From contig NZ_DEXW01000069.1 in NCBI RefSeq assembly GCF_002364335.1, positions 1 through 9,949 on the forward strand: 9,949 nucleotides of DNA. Direction: 5' to 3'. The notes below the pieces were generated by a model. That model saw nothing but the letters and a program-made list of their open reading frames with translations, ran no database searches and was not told where the DNA came from. This document shows positions 1-7,400 of this stretch, one piece after another (position 1 is the stretch's first letter; each line of letters begins with the position of its first letter). The DNA is from Winogradskyella sp. UBA3174 (GTDB taxonomy: Bacteria > Bacteroidota > Bacteroidia > Flavobacteriales > Flavobacteriaceae). Both the position numbers and the translations under genes were made by a program.

Positions 1-137
1 TGTTTAAAGTTCTCATGATTGTTCGTTTTTGATTGATTTATACTTAATAGACGTCATAGAATCAAAATTGTTACAGTACTATGCATAACATATTAGTTAT
101 TTAACACTATTTAACTATAAAGCGTACCTTTATTAGT

Positions 138-518
138 ATGAAGGCACAGAGATATTATAAAGTTTTTCTATTTGTTTTACTTCTTAATTGTAATCAGGAA
201 GAAAAAGAGGGGTGTAGCTCAAATACGTTTCAAGTAACAGCTACCGCTTATAATTCTTTAGCCTATTAAACAAGTTCTAACCCAAATATTACAGCTTTTA
301 GTGATAGCTTAAAACCTAGGTTACGATATATCGCTGTATCTAGAGACTTACTCGATTCTGGTTTAATAAGTAATACAAAAGTAAAACTATAGGGTTTCGA
401 TAGTTTGTTTACAGGTAAAGACAAAAGGAACAAACGTTGGAGAAAACATATAGATATTTATATGGGTGTAGATGCTAAAAAAGCTAAAAAAATGGGGCAA
501 AAGAAAACTAAATATTGA
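138..518 (+). pseudogene. Broken 3D-domain lipoprotein gene (two in-frame stops)
   Basis: Reading from the ATG at 138 gives 126 codons in one frame, interrupted by TAA at 267-269 (codon 44) and TAG at 390-392 (codon 85) and closed by TGA at 516-518. The start resembles a lipoprotein signal: a basic N-terminus, a hydrophobic run and a lipobox-like LLNC with Cys at residue 18. The remainder resembles the 3D domain of Bacteroidota lipoproteins, a double-psi beta-barrel related to the MltA catalytic domain: VTATAYNS (33-40), ITAFSDSLKP (51-60), IAVSRDLL (65-72), and RKHIDIYMGVD with KKAKK (102-118). As I recall the family, residues 44 and 85 are usually Gln and Glu, each one base from the stop seen. 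Other conserved sites also look changed: R61 for Gly, R97 for Met and M119 for Trp. There is no frameshift, so decay seems to be by substitution. A possible worn promoter, TACCTTTA, lies at 125-132. The product would have acted on, or bound, the cell wall from the envelope. Confidence 0.8.
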
Positions 519-550
519 GTATTGTCTAACAATAAAAGATTCAATATTTA
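509..550. terminator. Weak AT-rich hairpin between convergent genes
   Basis: A perfect 10-bp inverted repeat (TAAATATTGA at 509-518, TCAATATTTA at 541-550) encloses a smaller hairpin, ATTGT-CTA-ACAAT (521-533). The outer arms contain the stop of the pseudogene and the stop of exbD. Read on the minus strand, the outer stem is followed by GTTTTCTTTT, so it could end exbD transcription. The stem is almost entirely A/T, so it would be weak. Confidence 0.35.
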
Positions 551-1120
551 ATTAGAGCGTTTTAACATCACTTCAGAAACTATAAAAGGATACGCTTTCT
601 TCACAATTGCTAATTCCTCCTTACTTAATTCATCAGGTGTCTTGTTTAACACTTGTTTAGCATAACGCTCTCTTAGGTCGTAATAAGCTTTAGTAATTTC
701 ATCTTGTACAGAAATGAACACATCGTATTTAGTTAATGCATCATGACTTAATGAGATGACTGCCTTTGTAGGATGTATGGAAGATTCTAAAGATTGTACA
801 CCGTCACAATAAGTACATTGTAAATCACCGTTATTATCTAAAAATGATTTTACTAGGTTTTGAACTTCACTAATAGCAACAACATCTTTTCCAATCATAA
901 TCTCTTGTCTTTCATTTAATGCAATCCTAAGAACGTTCCGTTCTAAAACATTTTTAGTACAATCTTGTCCTGGTTCACAAGGAGGAGGTAATTTTCTTAA
1001 AATACCCTTATCAGCAGATATTGTTGTTGTTACTAAAAAGAAAATAAGTAATAAGAAGGCAATGTCTGCCATAGATCCTGCATTGACCGTTGCAGGATAT
1101 CGTCTAAATGATTTCATCAT
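548..1120 (-). CDS. exbD: ExbD/TolR-family biopolymer transporter, orphan
   Basis: This is the ExbD subunit of the proton-driven ExbB/ExbD motor, which energises TonB-dependent outer-membrane transport or envelope maintenance (TolR-like). The chosen ATG at 1118-1120 gives 190 aa; a second ATG follows directly. Extending to a TTG at 1168 would add 16 unlikely residues. The N-terminus carries the family signature VNAGSMADIAFLLLIFFLVTTT: a single membrane segment at about residues 20-34, preceded by the conserved proton-carrying Asp (D19). The rest is a periplasmic domain of about 155 residues containing a CEPGQDC pair (C48, C54) and a CTYC pair (C102, C105), then a helical tail. As I recall, Bacteroidota ExbD paralogues of this type often have these cysteines. 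No exbB or tonB lies in the window, and the gene is flanked by an oppositely oriented gene and a pseudogene, so its ExbB partner must be encoded elsewhere. No clear ribosome binding site is seen. Confidence 0.93.
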   Translation of the reverse strand: MMKSFRRYPATVNAGSMADIAFLLLIFFLVTTTISADKGILRKLPPPCEPGQDCTKNVLERNVLRIALNERQEIMIGKDVVAISEVQNLVKSFLDNNGDLQCTYCDGVQSLESSIHPTKAVISLSHDALTKYDVFISVQDEITKAYYDLRERYAKQVLNKTPDELSKEELAIVKKAYPFIVSEVMLKRSN

Positions 1121-1170
1121 ATATTTATTTAAATGTCTACTATTTAATAATAACAAGAACAGTACCAATC

Positions 1171-1190
1171 TTGTTAAATGTTGTTAACAA
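1171..1190. promoter_or_regulatory. TTGTTAACAA palindrome in divergent spacer
   Basis: TTGTTAACAA at 1181-1190 is a perfect 10-bp palindrome. Its left half, TTGTTAA, is repeated at 1171-1177, exactly one helical turn away. The site lies between the divergent exbD and helicase genes, upstream of the helicase -7 element, where an operator could act on either promoter. The sequence is short and AT-rich, so chance is a real alternative. Confidence 0.3.
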
Positions 1191-1216
1191 AGTATTTTAA
1201 AACCCTAACAATATGC

Positions 1217-1224
1217 TATTTTTG
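1217..1224 (+). promoter_or_regulatory. Bacteroidota -7 element for the helicase gene
   Basis: TATTTTTG matches the Bacteroidota sigma-A -7 consensus TAnnTTTG exactly and lies 29 bases before the ATG at 1254. No clear TTG -33 element is seen at the usual spacing, so the assignment rests on the -7 match and position. Confidence 0.5.
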
Positions 1225-1253
1225 CAAAATTAACATCTTACTAATAAAATTGC

Positions 1254-2762
1254 ATGTCAATAGAAACGCTTAACAAAAATGCTTCTGAGAAAAGGCTCTA
1301 TGATTATCAAATCAAAGACCTCAATCGTATTTTCGATGTTATGCGAGATGAGTCTAACGACTTTAACCTTTTATATCAATTACCAACAGGTGGAGGGAAA
1401 ACAATCATTTTTTCTGAAATAGTTAGAAGGTACATACAACAGCATAATAAAAAAGTAGTTATTCTTACTCATAGAGTTGAGTTATGTAAACAGACATCTA
1501 ACGTGCTTTCTGGCTTTAATGTAAAAAATAAGGTTATAAATAGTAAGGTAAAAACATTACCAGACCAAGACGAATATCAGTGTTTTGTAGCTATGGTAGA
1601 GACGTTAAATAACCGTCTTTCAGATAAAGATTTTGAACTTAAAAATGTAGGTCTAGTTATTATTGATGAAGCGCATTACAACTCTTTTAGAAAACTTTTT
1701 AAGTTTTTTGAGCAGTGCTTTATTTTAGGAGTTACTGCAACACCGTTAAGCAGTAATATTAAGTTACCAATGAAGGATAACTATAAAAAGCTTATTGTTG
1801 GAGATGATATCTCTACGCTAATTAAAAATGGCTTTTTATCTAATGCAGAAGTCTACAACTATGATGTAGGTTTAACAGCTCTTAAAATTGGTATTAATGG
1901 AGATTATACTGTTAAGTCTTCAGAAGCTTTATATACCAATAGTGTAATGCAGTCTAAACTTTTAGTTGCTTATGAAGAGCTAGCTAAAGGTAAAAAAACA
2001 CTTATTTTTAATAATGGTATTTATACCTCTAAAGAGGTGTTTTATACGTTTAAAAAAGCAGGTTACAATGTACAGCACTTAGATAATACTGCAAGTAAAC
2101 AAGACCGAAAGGATATCTTAAAATGGTTTAAAACAACACCAGATGCTATATTAAGTTCGGTCAGTATATTAACTACTGGTTTTGATGAGCCATCTGTAGA
2201 ATCTATTATATTAAACAGAGCGACTAGGTCCTTGACTTTGTATTTTCAGATGATTGGTCGTGGTAGTAGAATATATAAAGACAGAAAGATATTTCAAGTT
2301 ATAGATTTAGGTAATAATATTGCACGTTTTGGACCATGGAATCAACCTGTAGATTGGCAACATATATTTAGTTATCCAGACTTATATTTAGACAATATAG
2401 TTGATGATGAGGATCTAGAACGACACTTTATATATACAATGCCAGACTCCTTATTGAAGAAATTCAAAAAATCTAAATCTTTAGATTTTGATATTAAAAC
2501 AGAATATAAGGATGTTATTAATTCTGGTAAAAAGTCGTTTATGGTTATAGAACGTTCAATAGCACAACATTCACAAATATGTGTAGAGAATAGTGAGGAT
2601 GTTTATGATGCAAGAGATCTAACAAAGTTATTACAAGATGAAATTGCATATAGAATTAAGCAATATTGTTATTGTATAATGAATAGTACACAGAACTATA
2701 AAGATTGGCTATTTGTAGAGTACAATCGTAAATTACGTATAAGTTTTAACGGTAAGTTTTAA
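1254..2762 (+). CDS. Stand-alone superfamily 2 DEAH-box helicase
   Basis: This is an ATP-dependent nucleic-acid helicase or translocase of the COG1061/ResIII-like branch of superfamily 2, 502 aa. RecA-like domain 1 contains an early YQ pair (residues 18-19, Q-motif-like), the Walker A PTGGGKT (44-50), motif Ia LTHRVELCKQ (71-80), the DEAH motif in VIIDEAH (135-141) and motif III TATP (161-164). Domain 2 contains TTGFDEPSVE (307-316) and motif VI QMIGRGSR (332-339). All core motifs look intact. The last 110 or so residues (about 390-502) match nothing I recognise and may bind substrate or a partner. No methyltransferase, nuclease or other restriction or defence gene adjoins it, so it is not evidently a type I or III restriction subunit; a housekeeping role in DNA repair or RNA handling is as likely. 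The ATG at 1254 is the first start after the -7 element. It is transcribed away from exbD and appears monocistronic. Confidence 0.9.
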   Translation: MSIETLNKNASEKRLYDYQIKDLNRIFDVMRDESNDFNLLYQLPTGGGKTIIFSEIVRRYIQQHNKKVVILTHRVELCKQTSNVLSGFNVKNKVINSKVKTLPDQDEYQCFVAMVETLNNRLSDKDFELKNVGLVIIDEAHYNSFRKLFKFFEQCFILGVTATPLSSNIKLPMKDNYKKLIVGDDISTLIKNGFLSNAEVYNYDVGLTALKIGINGDYTVKSSEALYTNSVMQSKLLVAYEELAKGKKTLIFNNGIYTSKEVFYTFKKAGYNVQHLDNTASKQDRKDILKWFKTTPDAILSSVSILTTGFDEPSVESIILNRATRSLTLYFQMIGRGSRIYKDRKIFQVIDLGNNIARFGPWNQPVDWQHIFSYPDLYLDNIVDDEDLERHFIYTMPDSLLKKFKKSKSLDFDIKTEYKDVINSGKKSFMVIERSIAQHSQICVENSEDVYDARDLTKLLQDEIAYRIKQYCYCIMNSTQNYKDWLFVEYNRKLRISFNGKF

Positions 2763-2859
2763 CGTTTTTTTGTAAGGATTTACATTTTAATGCGTTTAAT
2801 TTGAATAAGGTATGGTTATTGCTCATTAAATTTATATAGATAAAAACGATCAACTCAAG

Positions 2860-3594
2860 GTGAAAACTATAAAAATCATATGTCTTCTTTTCTGCATAAC
2901 ATGCAGCAGTATGGTTTTTGCTCAAATTAAAGACAAAGAAAAAAAATCTATTCGTATACCTGTAGAACCATCAAAGAAGAAAAAAGATTCTATACCTGCT
3001 AAAGTTAAAGTAGCTCCCAAATTAGAAAATGAAGATGATAAGGCAAGTGGTAATTCTGAGGACGAAAAGAAAAAATTCATTATAAGGGAATCTAAAAATC
3101 CATTTTCTATGATAGAGAATGATGGTTTAACAAGTCCTAGCGAAATTTTTGAAAAGCGTTGGAATAAAGAAGCTCAGAAAGGTGGTATTATAAGAACAAT
3201 GTCCGACCAATTTTTAGGAGAACATCGTGTAGATACCAAATTTGTAAATATTGTCTGCAGAGATCATGAATATCCTGATGGTGACCGTGTAAAAATTTAT
3301 ATAAATGGAGCAGTTGTAGAACCTAATTTATTACTAAAAAGCAATTATAGGCGTGTATCAGTAAACCTAGCTGACGGCAAAAATACAATTGAAATTGAAG
3401 CTTTAAACCAAGGTGAATCTGGTCCTAATACTGCCGAGTTTGTCGTTTATGATGACAAGGGAAAGGTTATTTCTTCTAAGCAATGGAATCTTCTTACTGG
3501 TGTAAAAGCTATTATAGTTTTTCATAACGAAAAAGTGATTATAAAACCAAAGAAAGATGATAAACAGACACAAGATGAAGCTTCTAATAATTAA
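2860..3594 (+). CDS. Secreted protein with Lys-rich linker, unknown function
   Basis: The product is 244 aa and starts with GTG at 2860. An in-frame TAA at 2827-2829 leaves no better upstream start, and the GTG begins a good signal peptide: MKTIKIICLLFCIT, then VFA|Q, with cleavage likely after residue 21. Residues 22-75 are charged, low-complexity and rich in Lys, Glu and Asp, so probably disordered. About 121-228 looks like a small beta-sandwich domain: alternating hydrophobic strands with a DGDRVKIYING turn (140-150) and NLADGKNTIEIEALNQG (169-185). I recall this DGD...INGxxV...L..G.N.IEI.A.N.G pattern from uncharacterised exported proteins of Flavobacteriia, but I cannot name a domain. 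There is no T9SS tail and no convincing lipobox, so a periplasmic location is most likely. Its 3' end overlaps the convergent pseudouridine synthase gene by 11 bp. No enzymatic residues are evident. Confidence 0.8.
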   Translation: MKTIKIICLLFCITCSSMVFAQIKDKEKKSIRIPVEPSKKKKDSIPAKVKVAPKLENEDDKASGNSEDEKKKFIIRESKNPFSMIENDGLTSPSEIFEKRWNKEAQKGGIIRTMSDQFLGEHRVDTKFVNIVCRDHEYPDGDRVKIYINGAVVEPNLLLKSNYRRVSVNLADGKNTIEIEALNQGESGPNTAEFVVYDDKGKVISSKQWNLLTGVKAIIVFHNEKVIIKPKKDDKQTQDEASNN

Positions 3595-4153
3595 TTTCTT
3601 TTAGATCAGCAGGTTCCATGTTTTCTAATTTATAATCACAAATCCTCACTCTTACTAGTCTTAAAGTCGGTAACCCTAACTTAGCGGTCATTTTGCGCAC
3701 TTGTCTAAATTTGCCTTCTGTAATTGTAATAGCTATCCAAGATGTTGGTCCATGTCGCTCATCGCGAACAAAGCGTTTAAAAATATGATCTGTATTATTT
3801 AAGATTTCTGCTTTGCATGCTTTGGTCATATATGGTTTTCCATCTACTGATATTTCTACACCGTTTAATAAGTTTAAAATTATATTCTGGTCTGCAATAC
3901 CATCTACCATAACATGGTATTCCTTTTCGATATTAGTACTTGTAATATGATTACTAAATTTACCATCTGTAGTCAATAGAAGCAAGCCTTCAGATTTTTC
4001 ATCTAAACGACCAACTGCCATTAAACCATCACTTTCTTTAATTAATTCACTTAATAATTTTTTCGTTTTTCGTTTATTTTGATTATTAACGAATTGGCTT
4101 AAATAACCATAAGGTTTATAAAAACTGTAATAAAGATGGTTTGTGTTTTTCAA
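3584..4153 (-). CDS. rluE: RluE-type 23S rRNA pseudouridine synthase
   Basis: The product belongs to the RsuA/RluB/E/F family, which converts specific uridines of ribosomal RNA to pseudouridine in the cytoplasm. E. coli RluE modifies U2457 of 23S rRNA. The 189 residues contain YKPYGYLSQF (12-21), the catalytic motif GRLDEKSEGLLLLTTDG (48-64; catalytic Asp D51), KEYHVMVDG (77-85) and the C-terminal EGKFRQVRKM (146-155), followed by LRLVRVRI (164-171). There is no N-terminal S4 RNA-binding domain, which together with the KPYG.LSQF start favours RluE over RsuA, RluB or RluF. The start is TTG at 4151-4153: an in-frame stop lies at 4172-4174 and no ATG occurs before the conserved KPYG motif. The last 11 bp overlap the end of the convergent secreted-protein gene. 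Function is well supported; the exact target uridine is inferred from the family. Confidence 0.9.
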   Translation of the reverse strand: MKNTNHLYYSFYKPYGYLSQFVNNQNKRKTKKLLSELIKESDGLMAVGRLDEKSEGLLLLTTDGKFSNHITSTNIEKEYHVMVDGIADQNIILNLLNGVEISVDGKPYMTKACKAEILNNTDHIFKRFVRDERHGPTSWIAITITEGKFRQVRKMTAKLGLPTLRLVRVRICDYKLENMEPADLKEINY

Positions 4154-4356
4154 TGAAAATATAGTAGAAGTTTAATAAAAGAAAGCTAAGTTAAAGAAAA
4201 TTCATAATAGTTTAAAGTTATTTTTAATATTGAATACATGTTGTTTGTCTATTATTAAGTGTAAATGGTCGAGTTTAAAATTCTTACAAAATTGAAATAT
4301 GTATTTTTAAGAAATGGAGTTGTATTAATAATAAACATCTGAAAATTATTCTATTA

Positions 4357-4416
4357 CGTTTAATTTTCCGTGAAATTTATTAGTAATTAAACACTAAAAT
4401 GTCTATTAATTAAACG
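4357..4416. promoter_or_regulatory. Repeated AATTAAAC motifs upstream of the T9SS protein
   Basis: The 278-bp spacer at 4154-4431 contains no recognisable gene. Near its right end, TAATTAAAC occurs twice in direct orientation (4384-4392 and 4407-4415, 23 bp apart), and CGTTTAATT at 4357-4365 is a perfect inverted match to AATTAAACG at 4408-4416. The arrangement could be an operator for the gene starting at 4432. No exact TAnnTTTG was found here; TATTTTTA, one mismatch, lies at about 4302-4309. Because the motifs are AT-rich, this is a weak call. Confidence 0.25.
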
Positions 4417-4431
4417 ACTTAAAATTAACTT

Positions 4432-7400
4432 ATGGGATTTAGTATCACCTCTAACAATTTAATTCTAGAACATTTTCAATCAAAACAAAATCATCTATTT
4501 TTTAAAAAAAGTATAATTCTAACACTTTTAGTTTTTGTAGTTACAATAACTACAAGCGAAGCACAAACAACATGGCTAGGAACGACAAGTACAGATTGGT
4601 TTGATGCTACCAATTGGAGTGATGGCGTGCCAGATGTAAATGATAATGTTACTATTGATACAGGCGCAAATAACCCAACAATTAGCACTACAGGAGCTCT
4701 GGCAAACTCTGTTAGAATTAATGATGAAACTACATTATTTATAGGTGCTGCAGGTCAATTAGATATCGATTTAGTTGATAATGCTGAAGTACAAGATGGA
4801 CTATTAGTTCTCGGCACATTAGATAATTCAGGAACATTAACTATTGGCGCTACCACAAGTGGTGGTGATTACGGAATATATTTGGGCATTGTAGAAGGAA
4901 GTGATGACCCAGGTACGATACAAAATCGTGCTGGCGCAGTATTACAAGTAGATAACTGTATTACTTTTGGTATCTATTTTTCTACAGCAGTGGGTAGTGT
5001 GTTTAACAATTTTGGGACAATAAATATAGGTAGTGTTGGTAACATAGGAAACTCTGGATTGTTTGTATCGGCTAATTCTTTTACAAATTTTGCAACAGGA
5101 ATTCTAAATATCAATTCTGTATCTACCGCTGGGATATGGATTAATACAGGAGGAACTTTTGGAGCCGTTAATAATAGCGGTGTAATAAACATAAATGATT
5201 CGATTGCAAATCTAAATTATGGTATACGAGTAACTGATGGTACTTTCACCAATACAACTACAGGTGAAATAAACATAGATAATGTTGAAATAAATTCTAT
5301 TGTTATTGAAGCAGGTCAGTCCATGGTAAACAATAATATATTAAACATTGGCCAAATTGCCAATGGCGGAGTTCATGGGGTTTTCATCGAAGGAACGTTT
5401 CAAAACTCTACAGGTGGAGGAACTATAACCATTGACAATACTAGTGAAATCGCTATACTATTATCATCTACTGGAAATTTTGATAATTTTGTTCCTAGTA
5501 TCATTAATTTGGGAAGTGATGCTTCAATAGGGGATACAGGTATTTATAATTCTGGTGATTTTAATAACGATAGTCAAATTACCATAAACAGATATACAGC
5601 AGGTGGTATCGTAAATATAGACGCCACATTTAGCAGTGAAGGCACTATTGTTATAGGTAATATAGATGCTGGTTCAATCGGAATACAAAATTTCGGTGCT
5701 TCAGCATCATTCACTAATTTTATATCTACAACAACAGGCTCTATTGAAATTAATAATGTAAATACTGGTTTTGTGTGCCCTTCAGGATTGTTTGAAAATA
5801 GATCACAAATTACAGTAGGTAATATGACGTCTGTTCCAGCATTATTAGCTGGTGCTGGCACAGATACATTTCGTAATCAAATAGATGGATCAGGTGTTAT
5901 AACTGCTAATGGAGAAATTTCAGCGAGTGCTTTTACAAATAATGGAGGTTTACTTGATCCTAGTAGTTTAGGTTTTGGTGTTGCTGGCTTTGGAGTTCTA
6001 AGTTTTGATGGTGATGAGGATTTTAATCAATCTATTATTAATATAGATATTTCTGATGATGCTGGTGTTGGTATTGTGTCTGATTTAATTGAGGTACAAG
6101 GTATAGCTACGCTTCTTGGTGGAACGCTAAATATTGCGATTAATTTTCCTACTACACCAACGGATGGGCAAGTAGTTACTTTTTTCAGGTCTGATGCGTT
6201 AACTAACGAATTTACATTAGCGACTGCATTACCCACGAATTGGACTATTGTATATGATTTTCCATCTGTTGGTGAAATATCAATTGAGTTTGGTGAAATA
6301 AATAGCACACAATCTGGTGCATTCTCGGACCCAAATACATGGGCTAGTGGAGTAGTGCCAGGCGCTGATACACCAGTCATTGTTAATAATGGACATACCG
6401 TTACTTTAGACGTACCAACTATTGAAGTTGGTAGATTAGAAGTTAGTGAAACTGCAACAGTTATAGTGCCTATCGGAACTGAAGTGATAATTTCTGGTTC
6501 TCAAGGGCCAGCAGTAATTAATGAAGGGACTATAGAAATGGATGGTGTGTTAAGTATAGACGGGTCTCAGTCATCAGGTATAAATAACAATGGAACTATA
6601 AATTTAAGTGGACAAATTAGTATTACAAATACAATAAATGAAGCGATTAATAATAGTGGTGTATATGTAATAAATGACAATGCTTCTACAATAATTGATA
6701 TTGCACCAATAGGAATAGTAAATGGAAATGATTTCACTATTAACCAAAATGGTAATTTAAATATTGACTTCACTACTAATACTGCGATATTAACCCAAAC
6801 AGGTTCTACATTAACGAATAATGGTATAACACTCATAGGAGGAGATTTAAATCCTACGAACTCAGTAGGTTTGTATGGCATAGATCATACAGGTTATATT
6901 ATAAATTCAGCATCAGGTATCATGGAGATATCCAATGCAACAGATACTTTATTATTATTTAACGACCCACCAGCAGGAACTGGAGGAAGAAATATTAATG
7001 ATGGTATTGTTTTAAATAATGGCCAGATGACACTATTTTCTGCACAGCTTAATGCAGTAGAACAATCTGACAATGCCACTCAGATTAAGGGTAAATATAA
7101 ACATGTTCTTAAAAAGAGACCAACACCAAATCCTGGTAGAGATATTAATTCTATAGCATCTTTTCTTAATGAGGCTCTTGCTTTACTTAGAGGAAGCGGT
7201 ATTATTGAGACACAATTATCTTTTCTAAATGGTGGAGTTATAGCGCCAGGTTTATTAGCTGGTGACGTTGGAGTTTTAATATTTGATGGTCCTAGTGAAG
7301 ATCTACAGAATGTTACTTTAGAAATTGATATTAATGGAAAAACACTTAAAGGCACTGATTATGATTTAATCGCATCAACTGGTGAAATTATATTGGGTGG

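Noticed and set aside
98..115. TATTTAAC repeated at 98-105 and 108-115
   Set aside because: Short AT-rich repeat upstream of a dead gene, with no further support for a regulatory role.
138..518. Stop-codon recoding as an explanation for the two internal stops
   Set aside because: Other genes in the window end normally at TAA or TAG, no recoding structure is seen, and other conserved residues are lost too, which fits a pseudogene better.
1121..1168. TTG-started extension of exbD by 16 residues
   Set aside because: The family starts shortly before VNAGSMADIAF, and two ATG codons occur at the expected place (1115-1120).
1254..2762. Helicase as part of a restriction or anti-phage system
   Set aside because: No methyltransferase, nuclease, toxin or other defence-type gene is adjacent; neighbours are housekeeping or envelope genes.
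4491..7355. Several open frames on the minus strand opposite the 1133-aa gene (for example 5574-5861, 6027-6380, 6567-6881)
   Set aside because: They are shadows: the plus-strand frame has a signal peptide, repeats and a sorting domain, and the antisense translations show no recognisable domain.
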